DNA of 64,000 bases from Paenibacillus swuensis (GTDB lineage: Bacteria; Bacillota; Bacilli; Paenibacillales; DY6): positions 2,031,001 through 2,095,000 of the forward strand of contig NZ_CP011388.1 of assembly GCF_001644605.1 (NCBI RefSeq), written 5' to 3'. Under the pieces are notes generated by a model, which saw only the letters and a list, made by a program, of their open reading frames with translations, ran no database searches and was not told the origin of the DNA. The first letter of the stretch is position 1. Each line of letters starts with the position of its first letter. Positions 1-8,783 of this stretch are shown here, piece by piece. Made by a program: the position numbers and the translations under genes.

Positions 1-564
1 GCCCACAATCACGACTCGAATGTCGTGATCCCCTTTCTCGACGTACTCTTGCACGAGAACGGGGAACGATTGATGGCTCGGATCCACCGACTCCCTGGCA
101 GCAATCCAGCCCTCCAGGCATTCCTTCCCCGTCACTCTGGCAATTCCCCGCCCCCATGATGAGGTTGCGGGTTTAATGACGCATAAATCCCCGAACTTCT
201 GAAGAGCATCAAACAGCTTTGCGGGGGTAAAGACTACTTGAAACCGCGGCTGTGGAATCCCGTGTTTGTCGAACACGATGGCCTGATGAATTTTATTAGT
301 GCAAATCGTAATGGCTTTGCCCGAATTTAACGTTTCCAGTCCGGCAAGCTCAAGGAGCTGGGTACGACTTATCGCATTTTTCTGAGAAAGGCATCGGATG
401 AGAGCAACCCCGAAGGAAGGGACATCGGATGCACCGACGGGCAATTCCATGGAGTCCAAGTTCACTTGGACTCGGATGCCGAGACGACTCAGGTAATCCA
501 TGATCCGCCGCTCTTCTTCTCTTAGCTTCGTTACGCACAACAAGACCGTGCTGCTATTCTCCAT
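1..564 (-). CDS. LysX-like ATP-grasp ligase (partial; C-terminal part outside window)
   Basis: The reading frame opens at ATG 564 and stays open to the window edge, giving 188 residues. It resembles LysX/RimK ATP-grasp ligases. LysX joins the alpha-amino group of 2-aminoadipate (or glutamate) to the C-terminal glutamate side chain of the carrier LysW. Visible hallmarks are RCLSQKNA (about residues 57-64, as in LysX), the glycine-rich nucleotide segment KPATSSWGRG (131-140) and QEYVEKGDHDIRV (172-184). The Mg-binding C-terminal half lies outside the window, so catalytic integrity cannot be checked. It starts 8 nt after the lysW stop, so the two are cotranscribed. The substrate amino acid cannot be deduced, and RimK-type glutamate ligase activity is the alternative. 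Confidence 0.82.
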   Translation of the reverse strand, partial: MENSSTVLLCVTKLREEERRIMDYLSRLGIRVQVNLDSMELPVGASDVPSFGVALIRCLSQKNAISRTQLLELAGLETLNSGKAITICTNKIHQAIVFDKHGIPQPRFQVVFTPAKLFDALQKFGDLCVIKPATSSWGRGIARVTGKECLEGWIAARESVDPSHQSFPVLVQEYVEKGDHDIRVVIVG

Positions 565-572
565 GGAAGTAC

Positions 573-746
573 CTACTCTCCCCAAGTTTCTTCAATCTCT
601 GGCGCTAATGCAATCGTGACGTTGCTCGCTTCAACTTGTACCTCATGTTCTTGGCCGCATGAATCACATTCGACGATTTCTCCCGTGGTTACGCGCGCTT
701 CAACCTCAATGTCCGACTTGCATACGAGACAGCTTAATTCTGCCAT
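573..746 (-). CDS. lysW: LysW-type amino-group carrier protein (57 aa)
   Basis: This small acidic protein has two CxxC pairs (Cys6/Cys9 and Cys27/Cys30) forming the LysW zinc ribbon, and it ends in ETWGE. The classical LysW/ArgW tail is EDWGE, whose terminal glutamate carries the substrate, so the attachment site is kept with one substitution (D to T). ATG 746 is preceded by a strong AGGAGG (757-762 on the opposite strand) with good spacing. In known systems LysW holds amino-adipate or glutamate during lysine, ornithine or secondary-metabolite synthesis. The adjacent LysX-like ligase supports a working carrier/ligase pair. None of the dedicated lysine enzymes (LysZ, LysY, LysJ, LysK) is visible here, but the downstream side is cut by the window edge. 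Confidence 0.9.
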   Translation of the reverse strand: MAELSCLVCKSDIEVEARVTTGEIVECDSCGQEHEVQVEASNVTIALAPEIEETWGE

Positions 747-792
747 ACCCCTTGCACCTCCTATTTGTTTTGGAAAAATATTAATCCTTACA

Positions 793-814
793 ATTCCTAT
801 CAGTTTAATAAACT
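793..814 (-). promoter_or_regulatory. Candidate operator upstream of lysW
   Basis: The plus strand reads ATTCCTATCAGTTTAA (793-808) and overlaps the perfect palindrome AGTTTAATAAACT (802-814). A related sequence, ATTCCTACTTGTTAAG, sits before the sulfur importer at 8703-8718. Location 47-68 nt upstream of the lysW start fits promoter control. The regulator is not known from the sequence; a cysteine-responsive repressor of the CymR type is one possibility. Confidence 0.35.
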
Positions 815-866
815 TAAACCTCTTTGAGCATACCTGATTCTAAGAGTTTTGAATAATAGAAGAAAT

Positions 867-880
867 CTATTTGCAAATAG
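867..880. promoter_or_regulatory. Perfect 14-bp palindrome between operon end and lysW
   Basis: CTATTTGCAAATAG is a perfect palindrome 19 nt past the last gene of the sulfur operon and about 120 nt upstream of lysW. It could be an operator for the lysW promoter. The stem is AT-rich with no loop and no T-run, so it is a poor terminator. Confidence 0.25.
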
Positions 881-899
881 AAGAATTCATGCGCTGCTG

Positions 900-2234
900 T
901 TAACTATGCAGTTTCACCGAGGCGGACGTGTTGCGATTCACCGGAATTTGGAGCCCCAAGTGTTCCCTTAGTGTCTCTGCTTCGTACTCTGTCCTGTAAA
1001 GGCCGCGCTCTTGCAAAATCGGCACGACGAGCTCGACAAAATCTCGGAGCGAGCTAGGAAAAGGCGAACTGACAATAAAGCCGTCGGCCGCTTCTTCCTC
1101 ATGCCATTGCTGAATCAAATCGGCTATTGTATCGGGAGTGCCGACGAACTGCCCCTTCGGCGCCGCGGCTTTCAACGCAACTTGACGCAGGGTCAGACTC
1201 TGTTCCCTCGCTGTTCTCTTGATCCGGTCTGTACTGCTGCGGAAGCTGTTGCTCCCGATGTCGCCCAGCTCGGGGAACGGATCGTCCAGCGGATAGCGAG
1301 AGAAATCATGGTGATCGAAAAATCGCCCGAGTACTTGCAAAGCAAGCTCGATGCTTACGAGGCCGGCGAGTTCGTCAAACTTCCGATCCGCTTCTTCTTG
1401 CGTACGTCCGATAATCGGCCCGATGCCGGGAAGAATAACGATATCGTCCTTCGACCTTCCAGCAGCTGCAGCGCGCGTTTTTACTTCCTTATAGAATGAC
1501 TTGGCCTCTTCCATACTCTCATGCCCCGAGAAGACGGCATCGGCGCTTTGTGCCGCAAGATTTATGCCGCTTTCCGAAGATCCTGCCTGAAAGACGACCG
1601 GCTGCCCTTGCCTGGATCTGGCAATATTAAGCGGACCTTCAACCCTGAAATAACGGCCTTGGTGGTTCAGCCGATGCATCTTCTCCGGATCAAAAAATAC
1701 ACCTGTCTCCTTGTCCCGGACAAATGCGTCATCCTCCCATGAATCCCACAATCCGCGGACTACGTCCAGATGCTCCTCCGCTATTTGGTAGCGTTCGCCA
1801 TGAGACGGATGTTCGTCCTTGCCGTAGTTTTTCGCAGAGCCTTCAAGCGGAGAAGTCACAATATTCCACCCTGCCCTCCCCCCGCTAATATGGTCAAGTG
1901 AAGCAAATTGTCTGGCAACCGTGAAGGGTTCGCTGTAAGAGCTGGATAAAGTGCCCACAAGTCCAATCTTGGACGTGGCGGAGGCTAACGCGGATAGAAT
2001 CGTAAGCGGCTCGAACCGGTTCAGAAAGTGCGGAATGGACTTTTCATTAATATACAAACCATCGGCTATGAACACGAGATCGAACTTTCCGGCTTCCGCG
2101 GTCAACGCTTGCTCCTTATAGAATGGAAAGCTCACGCTTGCGTCAGCCGGGACTTCCGGATGCCGCCAAGCCGCCGCGTTTCCTCCCACGCCGTGGATCA
2201 AGGCGCCCAGTTTAATCGATTTACGTTTGCTCAT
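900..2234 (-). CDS. NtaA/SnaA-family flavin monooxygenase (CmoJ/YtnJ-like)
   Basis: A luciferase-like, FMNH2-dependent monooxygenase of the nitrilotriacetate/dibenzothiophene (NtaA/SnaA/DszA) branch; its 444 residues match the family length. Features include the N-terminal strand [12 protein letters not shown], the segment WNIVTSP near residue 138 and QAGSSESG near 245. In B. subtilis the homologue YtnJ (CmoJ) sits in the S-alkylcysteine salvage operon and oxidatively cleaves the C-S bond of N-acetylated substrates; the same role is inferred here from the neighbours. ATG 2234 has AGGAGG upstream and overlaps the stop of the acetyltransferase gene. It is the last gene of the operon. A flavin reductase must be supplied elsewhere. 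Confidence 0.85.
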   Translation of the reverse strand: MSKRKSIKLGALIHGVGGNAAAWRHPEVPADASVSFPFYKEQALTAEAGKFDLVFIADGLYINEKSIPHFLNRFEPLTILSALASATSKIGLVGTLSSSYSEPFTVARQFASLDHISGGRAGWNIVTSPLEGSAKNYGKDEHPSHGERYQIAEEHLDVVRGLWDSWEDDAFVRDKETGVFFDPEKMHRLNHQGRYFRVEGPLNIARSRQGQPVVFQAGSSESGINLAAQSADAVFSGHESMEEAKSFYKEVKTRAAAAGRSKDDIVILPGIGPIIGRTQEEADRKFDELAGLVSIELALQVLGRFFDHHDFSRYPLDDPFPELGDIGSNSFRSSTDRIKRTAREQSLTLRQVALKAAAPKGQFVGTPDTIADLIQQWHEEEAADGFIVSSPFPSSLRDFVELVVPILQERGLYRTEYEAETLREHLGLQIPVNRNTSASVKLHS

Positions 2235-2773
2235 CTCTTGCCTCCTATCGTACGGTCTGCTTCCACCAGAGAGAGCCGGTAGCTCTTCACGACCGAATCT
2301 CCTTTATGGATATCCTTATCGTCAGCGCGCTCGAAGCCAAGCCGTTCGTATAGTTGAACAGCAGATTGCATTACGTCGGACGTGTGAAGATATAAGGTGT
2401 CGGCTCCCCAAGTTCGCGAACGTTCAATCGTTTCAGCAATCAAAGCAGTCGCAATTCCTTGCCCGCGCGCTTGACGCGTAACCGCAAGCAGCCGCATGAT
2501 CGGCGCGTGAATGTTTAGTTCAGGCAAGCCATATGCCGCATCGGACGAATGATACAGAAATACGCTGCCGAGTAGGGTTCCCTCTGCTTCGGCGAGCAAA
2601 TGTGCTTTAACATTGGCGTCAATCAAGGAATTAGCGATATTCTCCTTGTAAGCTTCCCATCGTTCTCTTGATAGCAGCTGCTCATATTCGGCATATGCAT
2701 TCTCAAGCACCTCCCTTACCGCATCGGTATCCGATGGTTGCGCATCGCGTATGACAATCGTTTGATGTGTCAT
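2231..2773 (-). CDS. GNAT N-acetyltransferase (SnaA/YtmI-like role)
   Basis: A GNAT-fold acetyltransferase of about 180 residues, with the acetyl-CoA motif [13 protein letters not shown] and a C-terminal YERLGFE strand. In the B. subtilis cognate operon the GNAT enzyme SnaA N-acetylates S-modified cysteines before oxygenation; that role is inferred here from context, since GNAT substrate cannot be read from sequence. The reading frame extends upstream to GTG 2812, but the first ATG (2773), preceded by GGGTGGG, matches the usual GNAT N-terminus better. The stop overlaps the next start by 4 nt (ATGA), showing translational coupling. Confidence 0.8.
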   Translation of the reverse strand: MTHQTIVIRDAQPSDTDAVREVLENAYAEYEQLLSRERWEAYKENIANSLIDANVKAHLLAEAEGTLLGSVFLYHSSDAAYGLPELNIHAPIMRLLAVTRQARGQGIATALIAETIERSRTWGADTLYLHTSDVMQSAVQLYERLGFERADDKDIHKGDSVVKSYRLSLVEADRTIGGKR

Positions 2774-2804
2774 CTCGGCCCACCCGCTTTCCCGAATTCG
2801 TTCG

Positions 2805-3296
2805 TCATACACCTCTCAAACCGCTTGAGGTTGTTTGCTCATTCCTAATTCTGGCGATCTGCTGCAAGTGATACTGCAGATGGGTGATAAACCCGCGCAC
2901 CACCCCCGATAAGGTGACCGTCTCTCCTTTAGCGTTCGTTCCGGTCTTCTCCCAATCCTCCGGTTCAAGACGCAGGAACAGCTGGCTATTGTAAATTAGC
3001 AGTGATCTAAAAGCAGCAAGGATGTCGGCAGCCTCGCCTTTATTGGCTTTCTGTCCTTCCACCCAAGCATCTTGGGTGAAAGCGGGCAACCTCACCTCTG
3101 ATTCGGATAAGATTTCTCTTATTCGGAAGGATACGATCAAGTTGTGGTCGGCCACATGAGCAAGTACTTCTGTTACGCTCCATTGATTCGGCGCGGCTTT
3201 CGCATGCAACCTTTCCTCTGATAAACCTTCAATAGCTTGTTCCAATTGGTCATATGTGCTCAAATACGTTTCAATATCGATCGCCGATTGGCTCAT
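2805..3296 (-). CDS. DinB/YfiT-fold protein, possible thiol S-transferase
   Basis: A four-helix DinB-superfamily protein of about 163 residues. The family's metal-binding histidines are visible: H51 and H55 (counted from the longer GTG start) in LAHVADH, and H143xxxH147 in THLQYHLQQ. The superfamily includes bacillithiol S-transferases (BstA, FosB-unrelated) and glutathione- or mycothiol-dependent enzymes. The location inside an S-modified-cysteine operon makes a thiol-transfer or thiol-hydrolysis role attractive, but this is inference. ATG 3296 (GAGGTG upstream) is chosen over GTG 3308. The 5' end overlaps the M20 gene. A DinB member is not part of the B. subtilis equivalent operon as I know it. 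Confidence 0.8.
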   Translation of the reverse strand: MSQSAIDIETYLSTYDQLEQAIEGLSEERLHAKAAPNQWSVTEVLAHVADHNLIVSFRIREILSESEVRLPAFTQDAWVEGQKANKGEAADILAAFRSLLIYNSQLFLRLEPEDWEKTGTNAKGETVTLSGVVRGFITHLQYHLQQIARIRNEQTTSSGLRGV

Positions 3297-4479
3297 GATC
3301 CCGTCCACCTCTTCCTTCTGTATTAGTCTCTTGCTGGAATTGTTCCAGAGCGTCTAGGGCAAGAGCGGCGAAAAACGCTGCTCCATGCTCCAAAGCACGC
3401 TCATCTACATCGAATGCGGGATGATGCCACTCCTGCGGTCCTTCGGTTCCCAAAAAAACAAACAGTCCCGGCGTTTCTTGCAGATAGTAAGCAAAATCTT
3501 CACCTGCCGGGGAAGGGGCAGGCACGATAACGCGAAGACTGGTTTTCTCAGCCGATCTCACTGCAAGATCGGCCAAGTTAGTGTCATTGCTCACCGCTGG
3601 AGGCCCATCCAACCAGGTTACCTTAGCGCTTGCATCGAATGCGTTCGCCACCCCCGCGACAATATGCTCGAATCTCTCGCGCACGTTCTCCCTTATTCTT
3701 GGTTCGAACGTGCGCACAGTTCCTTCGAGGATCGATTTATCCGATATGACGTTCCAAGCGGTCCCGCTCTGTATACGGGTTACGCTCACAACGGCGCTTT
3801 CCAGCGCTCCCACGTTGCGGCTGACGATCGACTGCAGGGCGGTCACGATATGTGCGGATGCGACAATCGAGTCAACTCCGGCTTCGGGAATGGCCGCATG
3901 GCTTCCTCGGCCAAGCACTTCAATAATAAATCCATCTGCGGCGGCCATGATTGGACCGGCTTTGATACCGATCGTTCCCACAGTCAAATCCGGTTTGTTA
4001 TGCAAGCCGAATATGGCCCTGACATCCTGAAGTGCGCCGCTTGCGATGACTTGTTGCGCTCCTTTCGCCTTCTCCTCCGCTGGTTGGAACAGAAACCGGA
4101 CCGTTCCTTGCAACTCGCTCTCTCTCATCTTAAGCAGCATTGCGGCGCCTACGACGGCTGCCGTATGAAAGTCATGCCCGCATGCGTGCATCTTCCCTTT
4201 GTTCCGGGAGGCATATGGAAGACCCGTCGCTTCTTGAATCGGCAGCGCGTCGATGTCAGCCCGAATGGCAATGACCGGGCCTTCGCGCATTCCGCCGACT
4301 TCCGCGACTGCGCCCGTCTGCAGCGGATAATTCGCTATGCGGATGTTCGCCTCAGACAGCCATCTGAGGATGGTCGCCGTTGTTTCATATTCTTCATGGG
4401 ACAGTTCGGGGTTGGCATGCAAGTGCCTCCTCATAGCGATTAATCTTTCCCCCAACGGCTCCAGCTTCAAGATACTCAT
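3271..4479 (-). CDS. M20 metallopeptidase/amidohydrolase (SndA/YtnL/HipO-like)
   Basis: A zinc-dependent amidohydrolase of 402 residues. Metal-ligand motifs are HACGHDFHT (C100, H102), QPAEEKAKGA (E135/E136), GLHNKPD and the C-terminal EWHHPAFD. Family members remove N-acyl groups from amino acids (hippuricase, N-acetylcysteine or N-acetyl-diaminopimelate deacylases). In this operon it would release free cysteine from N-acetylcysteine after the monooxygenase step, as SndA does in B. subtilis. ATG 4479 follows GGGAGGAG. It lies 28 nt after the CmoO-like gene and overlaps the DinB gene. Confidence 0.87.
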   Translation of the reverse strand: MSILKLEPLGERLIAMRRHLHANPELSHEEYETTATILRWLSEANIRIANYPLQTGAVAEVGGMREGPVIAIRADIDALPIQEATGLPYASRNKGKMHACGHDFHTAAVVGAAMLLKMRESELQGTVRFLFQPAEEKAKGAQQVIASGALQDVRAIFGLHNKPDLTVGTIGIKAGPIMAAADGFIIEVLGRGSHAAIPEAGVDSIVASAHIVTALQSIVSRNVGALESAVVSVTRIQSGTAWNVISDKSILEGTVRTFEPRIRENVRERFEHIVAGVANAFDASAKVTWLDGPPAVSNDTNLADLAVRSAEKTSLRVIVPAPSPAGEDFAYYLQETPGLFVFLGTEGPQEWHHPAFDVDERALEHGAAFFAALALDALEQFQQETNTEGRGGRDHEPIGDRY

Positions 4480-4507
4480 GGCTCTCCTCCCTAGCTTTCA
4501 TCACTCC

Positions 4508-5515
4508 TCACGTAACGGCCAATTCCTCAAAGGCTTCTTTCAGCAAAATAAGTGAACGCGCCCGTTTCTCGTAATCGCCGACCACCGTTGTAAACACGAA
4601 TTCTTCAACGCCATATTGTTCGCTTAATTCCAATATACGGTCACGGGCCGTCTCTTTCGTGCCTTTCGTCACGTCGGCTTCACGCACTTCGGTCGTATAG
4701 GACTCCCCTGCTTGCCTTGCGAACTCTTCCGCCTGTTCAAGTGTGCTTACGTTAACAGTCTTGCCGCCGGCAAGCGTAACACGAACGCTTAAGAGATCGC
4801 TTGCGATGGCAGATGCTTCTTCTTCCGTATCCGCCGCGATGACGGATAACGCAAGAATCGCTTTGGGGAGCGTTCCCGAGCTGCGGTTGAATTTCGTGCG
4901 ATACGTTTCGAAAGCTTGCCGTGCTGCGGCAGGATCGTTGTTAATGAATAGAGCGAACACGTAAGGCAAACCTCTTTCGGCCGCAAGTTCGGCGCTGGCC
5001 ACGCTTGTGCCAAGCAAAAAGATATCCGCAGGATGGCTGGGCAACGGGCTTGCCAGCAGGCCGGCCAGCGAATGATCTTCGCTCAGCGGTCCTCTTAGGA
5101 AGAGTTGTAACGCCGTCAACTTCTGCTCCAGCTTATCGCTATTCGCCGTCTGCAAAGCGCGCGTAGACCGCGGCAACCCTCCCGGCGCGCGTCCAATGCC
5201 AAGCTCGACCCTTCCCGGTGCCAGCGTTGCCAGTACATTGAAATTCTCGGCAACCTTATAGGGCTGGTAATGCTGAAGCATTACGCCGCCCGAACCGATC
5301 CGTATCGATTCCGTCTGGGCAAGCAAATAAGCGATGAGTACCTCGGGGGACGATCCTGCCAGACGTTCCGAATCATGGTGTTCCGACACCCAGAACCGCT
5401 CATAACCAAGCGATTCCGCCAATTTGGCTAACTTGACCGTGTTATGCAGCGCTTCTGCAGCCGTCTGTCCAGGGAATATGATGCTTTGGTCCAATATGCC
5501 AAGCTTCAATGCCAT
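4508..5515 (-). CDS. Luciferase-like FMN-dependent monooxygenase (CmoO/YtmO-like)
   Basis: An LLM-class flavin enzyme of 335 residues, the usual length. It begins KLGILDQS and contains FWVSEHHDSERLAGSSPEV (about 41-60), the RIGSGGVMLQHYQPYKVAENF core and GIGRAPGG. It resembles B. subtilis YtmO (CmoO) in the S-alkylcysteine operon, but this family is large and substrate assignment rests on context. ATG 5515 is preceded by AAGGAG. It lies 19 nt downstream of the ABC ATPase. A paralogue with the same core is encoded at 28239-29261 outside the operon. Confidence 0.85.
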   Translation of the reverse strand: MALKLGILDQSIIFPGQTAAEALHNTVKLAKLAESLGYERFWVSEHHDSERLAGSSPEVLIAYLLAQTESIRIGSGGVMLQHYQPYKVAENFNVLATLAPGRVELGIGRAPGGLPRSTRALQTANSDKLEQKLTALQLFLRGPLSEDHSLAGLLASPLPSHPADIFLLGTSVASAELAAERGLPYVFALFINNDPAAARQAFETYRTKFNRSSGTLPKAILALSVIAADTEEEASAIASDLLSVRVTLAGGKTVNVSTLEQAEEFARQAGESYTTEVREADVTKGTKETARDRILELSEQYGVEEFVFTTVVGDYEKRARSLILLKEAFEELAVT

Positions 5516-5534
5516 TGATATCTACTCCTTGCGT

Positions 5535-6287
5535 TCATATGGAATACGTGCTCTCCGGAGCGAATCTCTTCAGGAATTGCTTCGTTCTCTCCTCCTTCGG
5601 CGATCGGAAGATGTCACCCGGCTTTCCCTGCTCCACAATCGTTCCGTTATCCATAAAGACCACATCATTCGCCACATCTTGAGCAAATCCCATCTCATGA
5701 GTAACGATGATCATTGTAATGCCTTCTTTCGCAATCTTGCGTATGACGGAAAGCACTTCCCCTACAAGCTCTGGATCAAGCGAGGAGGTTGGCTCGTCAA
5801 AGAGAATAACTTTAGGACCCAGCGCCAGCGCCCGAGCGATACCCACTCTCTGCTGTTGCCCACCTGACAACTGGCTCGGATAGGCGTCCAGTTTATCCCC
5901 AAGTCCTACTTTCTTAAGCTGCTCTACACTCCGAACCCTCGCCTGTTCCTTAGGCAGTTTATGTACGACCAGGAGCCCCTCCATGACGTTCTCCAGCGCC
6001 GTTTTGTGCCGGAACAGGTTATATTGTTGAAACACCATGGCTGTTTTTTTGCGCAAGTTATAGATGCCCGCTTTAGTCGGACGATTGCATTGAACTACTA
6101 AACCGTCAATTGAGATTTCCCCGTCGCTTGGCCTCTCCAAATAATTGATGCACCGAAGCAATGTCGTCTTGCCTGAGCCGCTGGGACCCAATATGGCGAC
6201 GACATCTCCTTTCTCGACGGTCAGGTCGATCCCATGCAGCACTTGCTGCCGCCCATATGATTTTTTGATCTTAGAAAGCTTGATCAT
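5535..6287 (-). CDS. tcyN: Polar amino acid ABC transporter ATPase, cystine type
   Basis: A 250-residue ATPase that powers import, with Walker [10 protein letters not shown] (about 33-41), signature LSGGQQQR, Walker [13 protein letters not shown] and the H-loop VTHEMGFA. Closest in type to TcyN/TcyC/GlnQ. With the two permeases and the binding protein upstream it forms a complete cystine or S-substituted-cysteine importer. The start overlaps the permease stop by 4 nt (ATGA). Confidence 0.9.
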   Translation of the reverse strand: MIKLSKIKKSYGRQQVLHGIDLTVEKGDVVAILGPSGSGKTTLLRCINYLERPSDGEISIDGLVVQCNRPTKAGIYNLRKKTAMVFQQYNLFRHKTALENVMEGLLVVHKLPKEQARVRSVEQLKKVGLGDKLDAYPSQLSGGQQQRVGIARALALGPKVILFDEPTSSLDPELVGEVLSVIRKIAKEGITMIIVTHEMGFAQDVANDVVFMDNGTIVEQGKPGDIFRSPKEERTKQFLKRFAPESTYSI

Positions 6288-6994
6288 GTTACGCCTCCCC
6301 GGTTGTAAATCTGGATTCGCTTCTCAGCTATTGCGGTCAAACGCTCAATGAACAACGTCAGCCCCCAATAGATGAGCGCGGCAGCGATGTAGGATTCAAA
6401 AAACTTCCAGTTAGAAGAGGCTATAATCTGCGATTTGGCGTTAATGTCAACGACCGAAACGGTGAATACCAGCGTAGAGCCGTGGAGCATGCTGATCGTG
6501 CTATTGGACAGATTGGGCAGCATAATGGCGAATGCCTGCGGGAATACAATTCTGCGTATCGCTTGGGACGTTGTCATTCCGACCGAATAAGCCGCTTCGA
6601 TCTGACCCTTGTCGACCGCAAGCATACCCGAGCGCACGACTTCGGATAAATAGGCACCCGCTGTGATGGAGAATGCGATCAAGGCAAATCCGATCATCGG
6701 GATCGACACCGAACGGAAAGACCAGTCGAAATGCACGCATACGGCATCAATGACAAGGGGAAGTCCGAAATACACCAGCAGCAGATGGGTTAACATGGGT
6801 GTGCCCCGGATTAGGGTGACATAACCGACAGCGGCAGCATTCAAAAAGGGTACTTTGTTGATTCTTATCAAGGCTACGGCAGAGCCGATGACAAGTCCGC
6901 ATAAGACGGAAACCGCGGTAATGGCAAGCGTGGTCGGAATGGCTGACAGCAATTGAACCAGCGCCGACCCTATGAAGGATAAATCAATCTTCAT
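6284..6994 (-). CDS. tcyM: Amino acid ABC transporter permease (TcyM-like)
   Basis: A His/Glu/Gln/Arg-type inner membrane permease of 236 residues with about five membrane segments. The EAA loop that docks the ATPase is [20 protein letters not shown]. The frame reaches back to 7018, but ATG 6994 has AAGGAGG at ideal spacing and shares one base with the stop of the preceding permease (TAATG), so that start is used. It would dimerise with the TcyL-like permease. Confidence 0.88.
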   Translation of the reverse strand: MKIDLSFIGSALVQLLSAIPTTLAITAVSVLCGLVIGSAVALIRINKVPFLNAAAVGYVTLIRGTPMLTHLLLVYFGLPLVIDAVCVHFDWSFRSVSIPMIGFALIAFSITAGAYLSEVVRSGMLAVDKGQIEAAYSVGMTTSQAIRRIVFPQAFAIMLPNLSNSTISMLHGSTLVFTVSVVDINAKSQIIASSNWKFFESYIAAALIYWGLTLFIERLTAIAEKRIQIYNRGGVT

Positions 6995-7773
6995 TACTGC
7001 GCCTCCTTGCTTCGCCATTTCAATACGGTCCTTTTACGGAGAAACGATAGGGTTGGCGAAGGGTCTTTCGTTAAACCCGCAGCTAGCGGCTCATGGCGCA
7101 GAAGCCTCATCTCGATCCGGTCGAACAGCTTCTGCAGTGCAAAGCTGATGATGAAATACAGCGCCGCGAGAGAGATATAGATTTCGATAAATCGTTGTGA
7201 AAGTGTCCCCATCGTTTGGGCTTTCCCTGTAATGTCCATAATACCGAGCGTGAAGGCAAGCGACGTGTCCTTCAGATTGCCGATGACGATATTGCCGAAT
7301 ACCGGAACGGAGATCGACATCGCTTGCGGAAGGACGATCCGGCTGAATGCCTGATATCCGTTCATCCCGACAGCGTATGCAGCCTCCACTTGCCCGCGGT
7401 CCACCGCCGCAACCGCTCCGCGGATGAGTTCTGCAATGTACGCGCCGCTATGAAGAGAATAGGTAAGAATAACGAACACCAACGCAGGTGTTCTCGTAAC
7501 GTCGAGTTGAACCAGCTTAAGCACTTCAGGAATACCATAGTAAAATAGGAATAGTTGAATAAGAATTGGTGTGCCTCGAAAAAACGAGACGTACAGTTGT
7601 GAAAGCCTCCTCAGGATCGGAATGCGGTATAACTGGGGTAGCGCAACGAGAAGCCCGACCAGAGTTCCAATACCTATGGAGCTTCCTACGATTAGAAGCG
7701 TAACCTTCAAGGACGGAAGCAATCTGTACAAATATTCGAATACGTAGGCAATCTCAAATTGGTGTTGACCCAT
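6994..7773 (-). CDS. tcyL: Amino acid ABC transporter permease (TcyL-like)
   Basis: The second permease (259 residues), with hydrophobic segments near 20-45, 60-85, 95-115 and 190-220 and the EAA loop GQVEAAYAVGMNGYQAFSRI. The C-terminal extension of about 30 residues is basic and cytoplasmic. It lies between the binding protein and the TcyM-like permease in the same order as B. subtilis tcyJKLMN, except that only one binding-protein gene is present. The Shine-Dalgarno GGAGGAG is rather far (about 13 nt) from ATG 7773. Confidence 0.87.
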   Translation of the reverse strand: MGQHQFEIAYVFEYLYRLLPSLKVTLLIVGSSIGIGTLVGLLVALPQLYRIPILRRLSQLYVSFFRGTPILIQLFLFYYGIPEVLKLVQLDVTRTPALVFVILTYSLHSGAYIAELIRGAVAAVDRGQVEAAYAVGMNGYQAFSRIVLPQAMSISVPVFGNIVIGNLKDTSLAFTLGIMDITGKAQTMGTLSQRFIEIYISLAALYFIISFALQKLFDRIEMRLLRHEPLAAGLTKDPSPTLSFLRKRTVLKWRSKEAQ

Positions 7774-7822
7774 CGGTTTGTTTTCACTCCTCCAGCCGTA
7801 CTCGCATGCTGCTTACGACCTG

Positions 7823-8665
7823 TTATTTCGAGAAATCTTGGCCAAGCCATTCTTCGCTGATTTTTTTCAACGTACCATCCGCTTTTAGCTCTTTAATTGT
7901 AGTATCGATCGCTTCAGCCAGCTTCTTGGATTCCGGATCGTCCTTGCGAAACACGTATTGGATGTTGCCTTCGTTCAGAGGTTCCCCTACCGTCTTGAGT
8001 TTTCCTTGCGGATCTTTGATCGGGAGCAGGAAGTCGGCGCCAAGAGTGGCATACGCCCGCCCAGACGTAATCTGCAGCACTTCGTCGTTAGCGTCGTTCT
8101 GCTGGTAGACGATATCAATATCTTTCTCATTCTCCTTGTTATAGTTTTCCAACAACTGAGCCTGTGCGCTGGTTGGACCTATGAGTACCTTCTTGCCTTG
8201 CAAGTCGTCCAGTGACTTGATCGGATCGGCGTTATCCGATGCTACGATGATTTTGTTCCGCCAATACGCGTACGGCTCTTGATTAAAATCAAATTTTTGT
8301 TCACGCTCCGGGTTTTTCTCGAAAAGGTGAGCGGCGATATCAACTTTCTTGGTCTCAAGACTAAGTAAAATGTTTGAGAACTCTAACGTTTGAAACTCGA
8401 ATTCATATGCTTCCAGCCTTTTGTCGATTTCGCGAATCAGTTCTACATCAAAGCCGGTCAAATTGCCTTTATCATCAAGGAATGCGACTTGTTCAAAGTC
8501 GTTCGCCGTACCTACGATAATTTTCTTGGCGGTTTCACCCTCCGCTTTGCCGTTCGCGGTTAAGCTGTCCGCTTTGACGCTTGCGGATTCATTGGTGTTG
8601 CTGCCGCATGCAGAAGTAAGAAGAGCCAAAGCAAGCGTGAAAATAACTAACGTAAACTTTTTCAT
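7823..8665 (-). CDS. Cystine-type ABC transporter substrate-binding lipoprotein (TcyJ/K-like)
   Basis: A family 3 solute-binding protein of 280 residues. The signal peptide ends in the lipobox LLTSAC, so the mature protein is lipid-anchored outside the membrane. Family features include LTGFDVELIREIDKRL and VLIGPTSAQAQLLENY. The frame extends to 8680, but ATG 8665 has GGAGG 8 nt upstream and starts the typical MKKFTL signal peptide. It is the first gene of the structural operon, directly after the LysR gene, with a candidate operator 38-53 nt upstream. Confidence 0.9.
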   Translation of the reverse strand: MKKFTLVIFTLALALLTSACGSNTNESASVKADSLTANGKAEGETAKKIIVGTANDFEQVAFLDDKGNLTGFDVELIREIDKRLEAYEFEFQTLEFSNILLSLETKKVDIAAHLFEKNPEREQKFDFNQEPYAYWRNKIIVASDNADPIKSLDDLQGKKVLIGPTSAQAQLLENYNKENEKDIDIVYQQNDANDEVLQITSGRAYATLGADFLLPIKDPQGKLKTVGEPLNEGNIQYVFRKDDPESKKLAEAIDTTIKELKADGTLKKISEEWLGQDFSK

Positions 8666-8702
8666 TGTAAAGACCTCCATGTTTTTTTAATTTAATGCCA
8701 TT

Positions 8703-8725
8703 ATTCCTACTTGTTAAGTATGAAT
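8703..8725 (-). promoter_or_regulatory. Candidate operator before the sulfur importer operon
   Basis: The plus strand carries the imperfect inverted repeat TTCCTACTT-GTT-AAGTATGAA (8705-8725), 8 of 9 positions complementary, just before the binding-protein gene. It shares ATTCCTA plus GTT-A with the site before lysW. It probably serves a sulfur-status repressor or the upstream LysR protein; which one cannot be told from sequence. Confidence 0.45.
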
Positions 8726-8783
8726 TATGAGTTGAACTAACTGTAGCATCTTGTTTCGCATATGGATAATAGAGAAATTCAAT

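Noticed and set aside
3385-4443. 352-codon plus-strand frame
   Set aside because: It lies wholly antisense to the M20 gene, lacks a ribosome site and has Arg/Cys/His-rich composition typical of a shadow frame.
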